A stretch of DNA of 64,000 nucleotides from JANWVO01 sp037446555. GTDB lineage: Bacteria > Acidobacteriota > Terriglobia > Bryobacterales > Bryobacteraceae. Shown here piece by piece: positions 45,075 to 54,800 of this stretch; within the stretch, counting starts at the first letter, position 1, and the number at the start of each line of letters is the position of its first letter. The position numbers and the translations under genes were made by a program. Under the pieces are notes generated by a model. The model saw only the letters and a program-made list of their open reading frames with translations, was not told the origin of the DNA and did no database searches. The DNA lies in NCBI GenBank assembly GCA_037446555.1, contig JBBIIK010000014.1:12677-76676 (forward strand), read 5' to 3'.

Positions 45075-46700
45075 TTACCAGCGCCGGATGCTCAGATACC
45101 GCCGCGTCTCGTTGCCCGCTGCATCCACCGCCGTGATCGTCACAGGATTCAATCCCGGAACCAGCGGAATCGGTCCCGCCGTGAAACTCGCCGTCCCCTG
45201 CGCCGTGCCGCTCTTCAATGGCGTGGACCACCGCACCTCCCGCACCGCTGTGTTGTCTGTCGCCACCCCCCGGATCGTGATCGTCGCCGCGGCAGTACCA
45301 TACACCGGCGAATACGGGAACGTCACTGTAACGCTCGGCGCCACCGTGTCGGCTCCCGGCGGATCGCCCCCGGCACCGGGGTCCGTCGGAGGCAATCCCG
45401 GCGGAGCCGGCGGCGCCGGATTCTGCGGCGGCGACTCGGGCGTCGTTGGCGGCGAAGGGGGCGGACTCGAGGGCGGAGTGGACGGCGGTGTCGTGGGCGG
45501 CGTCTCCGGCGGCTGCGGATTGCCCGGCCCCGCTGTCTCCCTCGCCGCATACAGCTTCCGGATCTCCGCGATATCAGCCTCCTGCAAGCCCTGCGCCCTC
45601 CGGTAGTACGGATACATCACCGACGAAGGATCATCGTTGTGCCCCAGGCCCAGCGCGTGCCCCAGCTCGTGCAGCGCCACCGTGAACAGGTTGATGTCCG
45701 CGCCGATCCTCCACGGCTCGTCCAGGTCCAGGTGCGTGTCCCCGGCGATCGTCTCCGCATTCGGCGGCGGATAAAACGTGTGCGCCAGCACCCCGCCCCT
45801 CCCGTCAAACGCAAAGCCGTCCCCATGCTCCCCCGCTGCCGCCCAGATCTCGATCTGCCGCCGCAGCCGCTTCACGCTTGCCTCGGTGAAGTCCAGCTGC
45901 GCCACCGCCGCCCACGCTCCCAGCGCTCTTCGAATCTCCGCGAGCGCCGCGCTCCGGTCCAGCCACCCCGGCAGCTGCCCGAACCACACCGCCAAGGACG
46001 CTGCCCCCAGCCCTGGCCCGTCCCAACCCTCTCCAAACCGCGTCGCCAGATTCGACCCGCTCAACTCTCCAACGCCCGCGAGCCCGCCCGCGCACGCCAC
46101 CGCCGCCTCTCCACGCAGCAGTCCCTCCGCCGCCGGATACACATACGCTACCTCGTCCTGCTCCGCCGCCGCCCGCAACTGATCCACGCGTCCCCGCACC
46201 AGCAGCGCATTAGGCAACAAGTCGGGATGTTCGATCACCTCCAGCCCCGCCTCCCGCGCCAGCATCACGCCATCGGCCCGCCCCACGTCGCGGTGCATCT
46301 CCAGCACCGCCCATACCTCGCCCTCCTTCTCCAGCGCAGGACTCCACTTCTCCTCCGCCGTCAGCAATCCCGCATAAACCGCTCCCGTCCCAGCCCAGTC
46401 CATCTCCACGGGCGCCGACACCAGCAGCCCCTGCTCCGGAACGTACTCAAGCACCCGCACGTCCAGCCAGCCCAGCTGCTCGATCCGCTCCGCGTCCGGC
46501 GCCTCGGCGAACTGCACCAGCCAGTGCCCCCGCTCCTGCCACCCGAGCCGCAACCTCGCCGCCGCCCTCTCTTTCGCCTCCGCCGTCTCCAGCAGGTTCG
46601 GCGGCACGCGCCCCGCCTTCAGCCGCAGCGGCGGCAGCTCCTGCGCCTGTACGCAGCCCGAAAGCGCCAGCGCGGCGCAAAATGCGACGCGAAGATCCAC
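45075..46700 (-). CDS. Exported matrixin-like (M10-type) metalloprotease
   Basis: A 541-residue secreted protease. A signal peptide (about 1-19, with a Cys in LSGCVQAQ that might make it a lipoprotein) precedes a roughly 230-residue N-terminal region. The catalytic domain contains the metzincin motif HELGHALGLGH with His344, Glu345, His348 and His354, and the Met-turn SSVMYPYY. A strongly Pro-rich linker (about residues 395-450) leads to a C-terminal Ig-like or bacterial beta-sandwich domain (SVTVTFPYSPVYG). It starts with GTG after an AAGGGCGG site. It would cleave extracellular protein or surface substrate. Confidence 0.87.
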   Translation of the reverse strand: MDLRVAFCAALALSGCVQAQELPPLRLKAGRVPPNLLETAEAKERAAARLRLGWQERGHWLVQFAEAPDAERIEQLGWLDVRVLEYVPEQGLLVSAPVEMDWAGTGAVYAGLLTAEEKWSPALEKEGEVWAVLEMHRDVGRADGVMLAREAGLEVIEHPDLLPNALLVRGRVDQLRAAAEQDEVAYVYPAAEGLLRGEAAVACAGGLAGVGELSGSNLATRFGEGWDGPGLGAASLAVWFGQLPGWLDRSAALAEIRRALGAWAAVAQLDFTEASVKRLRRQIEIWAAAGEHGDGFAFDGRGGVLAHTFYPPPNAETIAGDTHLDLDEPWRIGADINLFTVALHELGHALGLGHNDDPSSVMYPYYRRAQGLQEADIAEIRKLYAARETAGPGNPQPPETPPTTPPSTPPSSPPPSPPTTPESPPQNPAPPAPPGLPPTDPGAGGDPPGADTVAPSVTVTFPYSPVYGTAAATITIRGVATDNTAVREVRWSTPLKSGTAQGTASFTAGPIPLVPGLNPVTITAVDAAGNETRRYLSIRRW

Positions 46701-46802
46701 GCCGCCCTTATCGGCGCGCCGCCCCGCCGTTTTGAAGAAAGCGGAAGTCCGCTTCCCGGTTCCTGACCCGCAATCGCCGTAGCGCCCGCCCCGCCACGCG
46801 CG

Positions 46803-47567
46803 TCAGACCATGTACATCCCGCCGTTGACCTCGATCGTCTGCCCCACGATGTTCCGCGCCGCCTCCGAGCACAGAAACACGATCACGCCGGCCATCTCTT
46901 CGTTCGTCGACAGCCGCCCCTGCGGCGTCTGCCGCACCACCGCCTCCAGCATTTCGCGCGTCGAAAAGCGCGCATGAAAGTCGTTGTCCACCGTGCCCGG
47001 GCTCACCGCATTCACGCGCACCCCGTGCGGCGCCAGCTCCCTCGCCCAGCCCTTGGTGAACGCCGACACCGCCGCCTTCGCCGCCGCATACGCCGTTGCG
47101 CCCGCGCCCCCGCCCGTCCGCGCCGCAATCGAACTCACGTTCACGATCACCCCTCGCCCTCGCGCCGCCATGTGCGGCGCCACGGCCTGCGTCACAAACC
47201 ACGCGCTCTTCGCGTTTAGATCCATCACCCGGTTGTAGAGCTCGTAACTCATCCCGGCGAGCTTCGCCCGCTCGATCAGCGACCCCGCGTTGTTCACCAG
47301 GATGTCCACGTCCCGCGCCCTCCCTCCAAGCGTTTCCACAAACGCGCGGATCCCGGCTTCCGTCGAAAGATCGCCCTCGAGCAGATCCCCCTGCGCCCCG
47401 TGTTCCCGCACCCGCCTCGCCGTCTCTTCCGCGCCCGCCCTCGACGCGCAATAGTGAAGCAGCACCCTCGCGCAGCCCGCCCGAGCCAACGCCACAGCCG
47501 CCGCCGCGCCGATGCCCCGCGATGCGCCCGTCACCAGCGCCGTCTTGCCGGAAAACTCGCCTTGCAT
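46803..47567 (-). CDS. Short-chain dehydrogenase/reductase
   Basis: A 254-residue NAD(P)-dependent oxidoreductase with a Rossmann fold: TGASRGIG at residues 13-20, NNAG, the catalytic Ser in VNVSSIAA and the YAAAK Tyr/Lys pair. It resembles FabG and 3-ketoacyl/glucose dehydrogenase relatives; the substrate is unknown. The start is set at ATG 47567 (MQGEF); an in-frame ATG at 47576 with a closer GGTGG is a real alternative. Confidence 0.9.
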   Translation of the reverse strand: MQGEFSGKTALVTGASRGIGAAAAVALARAGCARVLLHYCASRAGAEETARRVREHGAQGDLLEGDLSTEAGIRAFVETLGGRARDVDILVNNAGSLIERAKLAGMSYELYNRVMDLNAKSAWFVTQAVAPHMAARGRGVIVNVSSIAARTGGGAGATAYAAAKAAVSAFTKGWARELAPHGVRVNAVSPGTVDNDFHARFSTREMLEAVVRQTPQGRLSTNEEMAGVIVFLCSEAARNIVGQTIEVNGGMYMV

Positions 47568-47630
47568 GGCCACCATTCTGCCACCACCGCGCTCGCCTCT
47601 CCCGCCGCCCCCTCTCACCCCCGACTGCCC

Positions 47631-47789
47631 CTAATGCGAAACCGCAAGAGAGGGCAGGTTCGTCCTCCACCACCGCTCGGCGTCTTCCTCGTTCCACGGC
47701 GCTTCAGCCGCACACGCCCGCAAGCGCCGCTTCAGCTCCCGCGCCGACGAAGGCCGCTGCTCCGGCGCCTTCGCCAGATTCATTCGCAT
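47631..47789 (-). pseudogene. C-terminal remnant of a serine/threonine protein kinase
   Basis: The last 50 or so residues of a bacterial Ser/Thr kinase remain: NLAKAPEQRPSSARELKRRL followed by PWNEEDAERWW, the pattern that ends many acidobacterial kinases just after subdomain XI. The rest of the kinase is missing upstream, where the HEPN gene begins. This suggests a deletion or an insertion of the HEPN/MNT pair into a kinase gene. Confidence 0.6.
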
Positions 47790-47820
47790 GCTTCGCGATG
47801 CTTCCGGGCCTCCCGCCGCG

Positions 47821-48234
47821 CTACGGGCTTGCCTCCTGCGGCAGATGCTCCCGGATTGCCGCAACCACCTCTCGCGCAATGGCCAGCGCCTCCGCCGCTT
47901 CTTCAGAAGCCGGCTCCTCCGGGTCTCCCGGGTACCGGAAACGCCAGGCGTATTCTGTCAGCGGAGCGGCTTTGCGGAGCAGCGGCTCGAGCGCGGGCTC
48001 GATCTGACAGCACGCCTCGCCCAGCTCCACCAGATTGTGCGTCTTGCGGAACGGGACGCCGTGCCAGGCGAGAAATCCCTTCATCGCCTTCTCCGCAGCT
48101 TGCTGCGAATGAAACGCGATGTCGCCCGAAAAGGGCGGGTCGGCCCGCAGTTCGTACTCTGCGGTCTCCAGGTCCCGGCAGGCCTTCGACAGCCAGGCCC
48201 GCGCCTCGGCCACGCGGGCGGGATCATGCGGCAT
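47821..48234 (-). CDS. HEPN-domain protein (toxin half of a HEPN/MNT pair)
   Basis: A 137-residue all-helical HEPN protein: AWLSKACRDLETAEYEL, then FHSQQAAEKAMKGFLAWHG and the active-site-type RKTHNLVEL with Arg63 and His66. In HEPN/MNT modules the HEPN protein is an RNase toxin that the partner nucleotidyltransferase neutralises, often by AMPylation. ATG 48234 lies inside the 3' end of the MNT gene (11-bp overlap), the usual order. Confidence 0.87.
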   Translation of the reverse strand: MPHDPARVAEARAWLSKACRDLETAEYELRADPPFSGDIAFHSQQAAEKAMKGFLAWHGVPFRKTHNLVELGEACCQIEPALEPLLRKAAPLTEYAWRFRYPGDPEEPASEEAAEALAIAREVVAAIREHLPQEASP

Positions 48235-48571
48235 GGAGAAGTTTTCCCTCCCGCAAAACCGTAGCCGGCAAAGAGGCGGGCAGGTGTTTCCGGCTCTCGA
48301 ACTGACTTGCTGTCCAGACGAGCACGTCCGCCGCCACGCCGGTTCCCCAGAGCACCTCGTAGGCGAGACGGCTGCGGCGCCGTTCCGGCGGAGAGTCATC
48401 CGGCACCACAAGCAGCAGATCGTAATCGCTGTCGGGCCCCGCCTCCCCTCGCGCCACGGACCCGAACAGGTACACGAGCTCGGGCCGGTAGGCATCGACC
48501 AGCCGGCGGACCGCCTCGGCCAGCGCCGGATCTCCGGCGTGCAGCACAGCGGAGCTCTCCCTTTCAGCCAC
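48224..48571 (-). CDS. MNT-type minimal nucleotidyltransferase (antitoxin half)
   Basis: A 115-residue nucleotidyltransferase with the signature LFGSVARGE (Gly-Ser at residues 37-38) and the metal-binding Asp pair in DSDYDLLL (49 and 51). The GTG at 48571 was preferred over an upstream GTG at 48595 because GGAG stands 7 nt before it. It overlaps the HEPN gene downstream by 11 bp. Together they form a toxin-antitoxin-like pair. Confidence 0.87.
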   Translation of the reverse strand: MAERESSAVLHAGDPALAEAVRRLVDAYRPELVYLFGSVARGEAGPDSDYDLLLVVPDDSPPERRRSRLAYEVLWGTGVAADVLVWTASQFESRKHLPASLPATVLREGKLLHAA

Positions 48572-48695
48572 GGCTATCTCCGCATTCTGCCACACGCGGA
48601 CGCCGGTTTCCCGCTCTGCGCGCTGCGGACCGCGCCGCTCCCGCGTCCTTCCGGCCTGCAGCGGGCCGCTCCGGCCGGAAGATCCGCTCAGGGGC

Positions 48696-48724
48696 TTGCG
48701 CCCATTAAATACGAAGCGTACTAT
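48696..48724 (+). promoter_or_regulatory. Promoter of the PadR gene
   Basis: TTGCGC (48696-48701), a 17-bp spacer and TACTAT (48719-48724) precede the ATG at 48749 by 24 bp. The -10 box is inside the operator palindromes. Confidence 0.6.
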
Positions 48725-48746
48725 GTTAGTACGAGTCGTACTAACA
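48717..48746 (+). promoter_or_regulatory. PadR operator, overlapping palindromes
   Basis: An 11-bp-arm inverted repeat with a 1-bp centre covers 48724-48746 (left arm TGTTAGTACGA, right arm its exact complement). A second, overlapping inverted repeat CGTACTA (48717-48723) and TAGTACG (48727-48733) shares a half-site, so three half-sites of the TAGTACG type are stacked between the -10 box and the start codon. This placement fits autorepression by the PadR protein. Confidence 0.75.
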
Positions 48747-48748
48747 GG

Positions 48749-49300
48749 ATGCGCCGCGCCCTGCTCGACTACGCCATCCTCGGGCTCCTCGCGCAGCAGC
48801 CCATGACCGGCTACGGCCTGCGGCGCGTGTTTGCCTCCACCGCCATGGGCGTCTTCAGCGACAGCCCGGGCTCGGTCTACCCCGCTCTAGAGCGGCTTGA
48901 AGGCGACGGGCTCGTCCGCGCCACGCCGTCGCCGGACGCGCGCCCCGGCGGGCGCGCGCTTGCGCCCACGCGCGCCGGGCTGGCCGCCCTGCGCCGCTGG
49001 CTCTCGGCGGAGATCACGCGCGACGACGTCTCGCGCCGCATGGACGAGCTGCTGCTGCGCTTCGCCTTCATGGACCGCCATCCCGATCCCCGCGCGGCAG
49101 ACCGCTTGCTCGGCGCCCTCGCCGAGGCCGCAGAGGCATACGCGAAGGAGTTGCGCGCACAAGCGCGGAAGACGGGGTCGCCGGGTTCCGCCGGACGGCT
49201 GGCTCTCGAGCACGGTATCGCCTCTTACTTGTCCACTGCCCGATGGGCGCGCCGCGCGCGCGCCGCATGGAGGAAATCCCATGGCCTCGATGTCTCCTAG
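48749..49300 (+). CDS. PadR-family transcriptional regulator
   Basis: A 183-residue regulator with the PadR winged helix at the N-terminus (ALLDYAILGLLAQQPMTGYGL, then GSVYPALERLEGDGLV) and a C-terminal helical dimerisation domain. PadR proteins repress their own operon and respond to phenolics, antibiotics or membrane stress. Start ATG 48749 follows CAGG only, but it fits the family N-terminus. The downstream membrane-protein gene overlaps its end by 20 bp, so it is the natural regulated partner. Confidence 0.93.
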   Translation: MRRALLDYAILGLLAQQPMTGYGLRRVFASTAMGVFSDSPGSVYPALERLEGDGLVRATPSPDARPGGRALAPTRAGLAALRRWLSAEITRDDVSRRMDELLLRFAFMDRHPDPRAADRLLGALAEAAEAYAKELRAQARKTGSPGSAGRLALEHGIASYLSTARWARRARAAWRKSHGLDVS

Positions 49301-50159
49301 TGCCGCGTTCGCGGCGCGCATCGTTCTCTGCGGAATTGTCTTCGCCGCCGCGCAGTCGCTATCGGCGCCGCTGGTCGCGGCGCTGGGCCTCAAGATGATC
49401 GAGCTGCCCGCAGGCGTGAGCCCGCAGCTCGTGGCAGTGGTCTCGTTGGCGGCATCGCCGCTGCTGCCGCTGGCGCTCGCGCCGCTCGCGCGCCGCCTGC
49501 CGGGCACTCTGCTGGCGCGCAGCGCGCGGCTCGCGCTGTTCACTTACACCGCTTTCGGGCTGAACACGATCATCGAGGGCCGCATCTTCTCCACGCTGGT
49601 GGGGCCGGGCGCGTTCGCCGGCATGCTCGTCTTCTACGCGCTGCCCTGCGCGGCTCTCTCGCTCGCGGTTGCCGCCGCGTTCCCCGCGCGCGCCGCGCAG
49701 CCCGCGCCGCTGCCGCACCGCACACATGCCGCATGGGCGTGGCGTCTCACGCTCGCCTGGCTCGCCTTCCCCGCCGCCTATCTGCTGTTCGGCGGCATCA
49801 TCAGCCCGCTGGTCGTAGACGATTACCGGCAGGGCATCGCCGGGCTCGTGCTGCCGCCTATCGAAGTCATCCTGGGCACGCAGCTCGGCCGCAGCGCCCT
49901 GTACCTGGCCACCGTGCTGCCCGTCATCCTGCGCTGGGGCGGGGATTGGCGATCGCTCGCGGTGCGGCTCGGGTGGGCCTACTGGGTGCTGGTCGGCCTC
50001 TACGGGCTGATCACGGGCTTCTGGATGCCGGCTCATCTGCGCGTGATCCACTCTCTTGAGATCAGCGCGGACTCATTCGCCTACGCGCTCGTTCTCGCGT
50101 GGGCGCTGCGGGCGCCCGCGCGCCGCGCTGCGGCCGCTGCCGCGCCGCACGCCGGCTGA
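49281..50159 (+). CDS. Multi-pass membrane protein of unknown function, PadR-linked
   Basis: A 292-residue inner-membrane protein with about eight hydrophobic helices (AARIVLCGIVFAAAQSLSA, GMLVFYALPCAALSLAVAAAF, LTLAWLAFPAAYLLFGGII). No catalytic or transporter motif is recognised. GGAGG sits 7 nt before the ATG at 49281, which lies inside the end of the PadR gene. By analogy with other PadR operons it may be a membrane stress or efflux component, but this is context only. Confidence 0.75.
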   Translation: MASMSPSAAFAARIVLCGIVFAAAQSLSAPLVAALGLKMIELPAGVSPQLVAVVSLAASPLLPLALAPLARRLPGTLLARSARLALFTYTAFGLNTIIEGRIFSTLVGPGAFAGMLVFYALPCAALSLAVAAAFPARAAQPAPLPHRTHAAWAWRLTLAWLAFPAAYLLFGGIISPLVVDDYRQGIAGLVLPPIEVILGTQLGRSALYLATVLPVILRWGGDWRSLAVRLGWAYWVLVGLYGLITGFWMPAHLRVIHSLEISADSFAYALVLAWALRAPARRAAAAAAPHAG

Positions 50160-50166
50160 AGCAGAT

Positions 50167-50922
50167 CTACAGCAGCAGCGCGAAGGGCCGCAGCGGCGAG
50201 CCGGTCGCGCCTTCGACCCGCAAGGGCGCGGCGACACAGAGGAATTCGCGCGCGCCCGTCTCGGACAGCTCTTCCAGATTCAGGCATTCGAGAATGTGCA
50301 CGCCCGCCTCGACAAGCAGATGGACGTGCACGGGCATCTCCGGCGCGGGGATGCGCTCGAGCGCCACGTTGTCGGCGCCGATGGCGAGAACGCCGCGCGA
50401 CGACAGCCACTGCGCGGCATCGAGCGCGAGTCCCGGCTGACGCTGTTCGTTCAGGAAGCGGCGCGCGGCGCGCCACCGCCGCCCCCAGCCGGTGCGCACG
50501 AGCACGACGTCGCCTGCGCGCGGCTCGAGCGGCGCCAGCCCCGCCTCCAGTTGCGCTGCGGGGATTTCGGCGTCTTCGGCGAGCTCGCCGCCGGGCGCCG
50601 CGTCGAAAAGCAAGCCGCGCGTGACGATGGGCCGCAACGTGTCGATGCCAAGGGAGCGCTCCTCGCGCCCGCCGTGCAAGCGCCCGTCCAGCGAGAAGTG
50701 GCAAAGAGCGTCGATGTGCGTGCCGACATGCGTGCCGAGCGCGACGAGCTCCGCAGCGCTCGATGCGCCGCCCGGAAGTACGTAATCGCCGTGCTCCTTG
50801 GTGCGCGCGCAGGCGAACGGCGGATGCGCAGGCCAATGCGGCATGCCCGGGAAATAAGGCTGCGCGAGGTCGACGATGCGCGCGGCGCGCAGAGTTCTGA
50901 TCCAATCGTCCGGCGTCAGCAT
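50167..50922 (-). CDS. Cyclase-family (kynurenine formamidase-like) metal hydrolase
   Basis: A 251-residue hydrolase with the cyclase-family metal motif HxGTHxD at residues 65-71 (HVGTHID) and the preceding VDLAQPYFPGMPHWP. Members include kynurenine formamidase and isatin hydrolase; they use Zn or Mn to cleave amides or cyclic esters. Start set at ATG 50922. The gene overlaps the upstream TIM-barrel gene by 7 bp, so both are translated together. Confidence 0.9.
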   Translation of the reverse strand: MLTPDDWIRTLRAARIVDLAQPYFPGMPHWPAHPPFACARTKEHGDYVLPGGASSAAELVALGTHVGTHIDALCHFSLDGRLHGGREERSLGIDTLRPIVTRGLLFDAAPGGELAEDAEIPAAQLEAGLAPLEPRAGDVVLVRTGWGRRWRAARRFLNEQRQPGLALDAAQWLSSRGVLAIGADNVALERIPAPEMPVHVHLLVEAGVHILECLNLEELSETGAREFLCVAAPLRVEGATGSPLRPFALLL

Positions 50923-51824
50923 GGTCCGAACGCCTCGCGCACGCGCTCGAGCAGCCGGGCGAGCTTCTGGCGCGGGTCGCCCGCTCCAAGCGTCTCGAGC
51001 GGCAGCCAGCCGCGCCAGCCGTGGCGGTCGATAATCGACTTGATCCGCTTCATGTCGGCGGGCTCTTCCTTGCCGCCGGACGCGACGTTTTCCTTGAGCT
51101 GCCACGTGACGGCATAAGGAATGAGCCGTTCGATCTCCTCGTAGGGATCGCCCTGCCGCAGGCTGCCGATGTCGAGGATGACGCCAAACCACTCATGATT
51201 CACCTCATCGACCAGCCGGATGGTCTGCGCTGCGGTCTTCAGGAAATCGTCGTGGTTCTGCACGCCGACGATCACGCCATGCCGCGCGCCGCAGTCGGCG
51301 CACTCGCGCATGAGGGGCGCCATCCATTCGAGCGCCTCGTCGAACGTGCGCCCTTCGGGCGCGGCGCGTCCGCTGAAGACGCGCAGGATGCCGGCGCCCA
51401 GCGAGGCAGCAACTTCGATCCAGTCTTTCACCAACTGCACGTCGCGGCGCCGCGCGGCGGCGTCGGGCTGCGAGAAATCGTTGCGTACGCCGGTGCCGAA
51501 GACCGTCACACCGTGGAGGAACGCCTCGCGTTTCAGGCGGCGCACGAAATCCTCGGGCGGCTTTGCCGGATAGCCGGGGAAGTAGTAGCCGGTCGTGTCG
51601 ATTCCCGCGATGCGGTGTTCGGCGCAGAACCGCACGGCGTCGAACAGCGTCATCGAGCCGTCGCGCAGCGGCTGGTTGAACGAGTAGACGTTGAGCCCCA
51701 GGCGCACGCCCGCGCCCGGAAGGCGTTGCGGCAGCGGCGGGGCGGCAGCGGCGGGCAGCGCTGCGGCGGCGCCCAGCCACGCGCGGCGCGAAAGCCCAGA
51801 TTGAGTTTCATGGTCTGCCGGCAT
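50916..51824 (-). CDS. Tat-exported sugar phosphate isomerase/epimerase-like TIM-barrel protein
   Basis: A 302-residue protein of the AP-endonuclease-2/xylose-isomerase-like superfamily (LGLNVYSFNQPL, AGIDTTGYYFPGYP, GVQNHDDFLK, GVILDIGSLRQG). The metal site would be built from Glu, His and Asp, of which the HDD and DIG segments are visible. The N-terminus has a twin-arginine signal (SRRAWLGAAAALPAAA), so it acts outside the cytoplasm. The substrate is unknown. It is translationally coupled to the cyclase. Confidence 0.85.
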   Translation of the reverse strand: MPADHETQSGLSRRAWLGAAAALPAAAAPPLPQRLPGAGVRLGLNVYSFNQPLRDGSMTLFDAVRFCAEHRIAGIDTTGYYFPGYPAKPPEDFVRRLKREAFLHGVTVFGTGVRNDFSQPDAAARRRDVQLVKDWIEVAASLGAGILRVFSGRAAPEGRTFDEALEWMAPLMRECADCGARHGVIVGVQNHDDFLKTAAQTIRLVDEVNHEWFGVILDIGSLRQGDPYEEIERLIPYAVTWQLKENVASGGKEEPADMKRIKSIIDRHGWRGWLPLETLGAGDPRQKLARLLERVREAFGPC

Positions 51825-51862
51825 GACGCCGAGTCTAGCAAACAGCGCCGGCAAGACAGGCG

Positions 51863-54800
51863 TCAGCGCAGCTCTTCGAGCCGCAGCCGCGCTTCCAGCA
51901 GGTAAGGATTCAACTCCAGCGCCTTCTTCAGCTCCTCGCGGGCTGAATTGCGGTCTCCGAGCCCGAGGAAGGCGAGTCCGGCGGCGAGGCGCGCGTTGGC
52001 CTCCCGCATCCACGGCGGGCGGCCTTCGCCGAACTTGGCGAAGAAGGCGCTCTCGCTGCGGCCCTCGAGAGCCTGCCGCGCGGCGGCAAGCAGCGCTTCA
52101 CACAACTGCCGCGCGCGGGCGTTCTGGCCGAGCTTCTCGAGCGAGCGCGCCTGGTAATACAGCAGCGCGGCGCCGGCATCGACGCTCGGGTGCGGCTCTT
52201 CGTCCGAGCCGAGCAGCGCACCGGCAGACTGCTTCCACATCTGCTCCGCTTCCGACTTGCGGCCGGCAGCCTCGGCGGCGACCCCTGCCCAGGAGTAAGC
52301 CTCCGGCAGGCGCGAGCCGCGGTAGCCGCGCGTGACTTCGAGGTTTTCTGGAAAATCGACGGCCGCGATGTAGTCCTTCCGCGCGGCTTCATAGTCTTTG
52401 GCCGCCATGCGCGAATGGCCGCGTAGCAAGTGCGCGTCGGTCCAGGCGTCCTGCACATTGAAGCGGGCGCCGCCTTCCCAAAGGTGGAAATGGCGCTTCT
52501 CCATGATGCGGATGGCCTCGTCGTGGCGGCCGGCGAGCGTGAGCAGCGTGACGAGGCGGCTCATCGAGTCGTCGCGCTGTTCGGCCGTGCGGCGGTGTTT
52601 CTCGAAAAGCGCGAGGCGTTTTTCGAGGGGCGCGCGGGCGAACTCGTAGAGCCGGTCGAGTTCGAACAGGTATAGCGCGTCGTCCTGCTTGAGAGAGATG
52701 GCCTTTTCGAGCGCCTCGATGGCGCGCGGCACGCCGCCGTCCTGGCGCGAGAAGGCGACGGCGAGGTTGCGCCATGCGATGGCGAAGCCGGGCTCGAGAG
52801 AGACGGTCCGCTGCCAGAGCCGCACGGCTTCTTCAGGCTGGCGGTCGTAGAGCAGGAGTCCGAGATAGTAGGGAGCGCGCGGGTCTTGCGGCTGCACCTC
52901 AATGGCGGCGCGCAACACGCGGATCATTTCGATCTGGAAGGGGAAGACGTAGTTGTGCGGCAGAGACGAGGCAAGCCGGTAATGGGCGGCGGCGGTTTCC
53001 GGCTGTCCGAAGCGTTGCATGAGCCAGCCGCGAAGGTAGCGCGCCTGGACGTTAGTTTGGGGCATGCGGTCGAGAATCCAGTTGGCCTCGAGCAGCATGC
53101 CGGCTTCGAGGCATTCGGTCGCCATTTCGAGCCCTTCGGCGGGCTGTTCGCGGAAGATGCGCGCCAGCTCTGCGCCGTCGCGCGCGGCGCGCGGATCGAT
53201 GGGGTCGATGGCGCCGATCAGCTGGCGCGCCTGCGCGGCTTCGGCGCCGCGGCCTTCGCGTTCGAGCAGCATGGACTTCAGGAACAGCGCAGGCGTGTGG
53301 CGCGCGTTGGTTTCGAGCGCCCGCTCGCAGTGATCGAGCGCTCCTTCCAGATCGCCGGCAGCGGCGCGGATCTGCGCGATGCGGTAGTGGGAGGCGGCCT
53401 TCCAGGCGTGGTTCCACGCGGCGCGCTGAAACCAATCTTCGGCTTCGCGCGTGCGCCCCTGGTGCTGAAGCGCGAGTCCCAGGTAGTACAGCGCGTCACC
53501 GTCCTTCGGGCTCGTGTAGTTGGCTGTGACACGGGCAACAGCGCGGCGCAGGTGCGTTTCGGCGTCTGCGAAGCGGCCGCGCTTGATGCAGAGAATGGCC
53601 AGTGCGGTGTTGTTGCGGACGTCGTTGGGATCGCGGCGCAGGGCTTCTTCGTAGTAGGGATCCGGTTCGAGCGCGGGGTTGTGGAATTGTTCGAGCCGGA
53701 GCCCGGTGAGATAGAGCCCCTCGGTGGTGGCGACGTCTTTCGGCGGCTTCGGGGGAACGACGGCGGGAGGCAGGGGCGGTTTGGCGCCCGGCGCCGGCTC
53801 CGGTTCGGGCTGCCAGGAGACGAGTTCGCGCCCGGCGGCGTCGGTGAGCGAAGCGCGGAGTTCGTGGGGCTTCGTGCCCGCGGGGAGCGGAACGGAGTGT
53901 TTGAGCGGGCGGGCAGGATCGAGATCGCCTCTCCATTCCCAGAGCGGCTGGCCGTTGCGCGAGAGCACCGCGCGGGCGTTGCGCGCGGGGCGGGTGACGA
54001 AGAAGCCGGCCTCTGCCGCGGCGCCGCGCAGCTCGAGATTCAACGCCGCTTCGCGCGTGGCGTTTTTCACGCCGCCGATGGAGTGGAAGGGATACCAATA
54101 CTGGGTGACGGATTTGACTTCGTAAGGCTGAAGCCAGGAGTAGTCCGGCTGGTTGTCGCTCCACGCTCCGACCATGAGTTCGAGATAGGGCCCGTCGGTA
54201 TCGGAGAGGATTTTGTCCCAAAGCTTGCCCGGCGGCCCGGCGCCCCATGTGAAGAATTTCTTGCCAGGGACCTGGTGGTGATCGGCGACGTGCAGGGTGC
54301 CGGCGTGGCGGCCGTGATCATAGCCCGCGAGCCAGTCATCGGAGTCGTTCCAGGCGAACATGGAGATGGGGCTGGGGTGGTTTTTCCACCAGGAAACGTC
54401 CACGCCGCGGGTGAAATCCACGCCTCCATAAATCGTGTCGGCGATGGGCCAGCGCGCGAATTCCCGCTTGGCATGTTGCGTGGCGAACTTTGTGGAGGGC
54501 GGAAAAATCACCTGGTAATTTTCATTTGTATGAACGGCGACGTTGGCGAAATAGAGCAGCGAATTTTGCACCGGGGATGTGTTGAGTGCCACAACGCGCG
54601 CTTCGAGCAGGGACGCGCCGGGGCGGAGGGTGAGGGTGACGGCCCAGCGCATGCGGTCGCGGAGTTCGAGTTCGCCGACGCTGACGGACTTCGAGCCGTC
54701 CTTGTGCTCGTGGGTGCGGTAGAGCACGGGCATGAACGAGGTGGCGCGGTGGTGGTGCGGAATATTCCATTCGACGCCGCCGGAGATCCACGCGCCGAGC

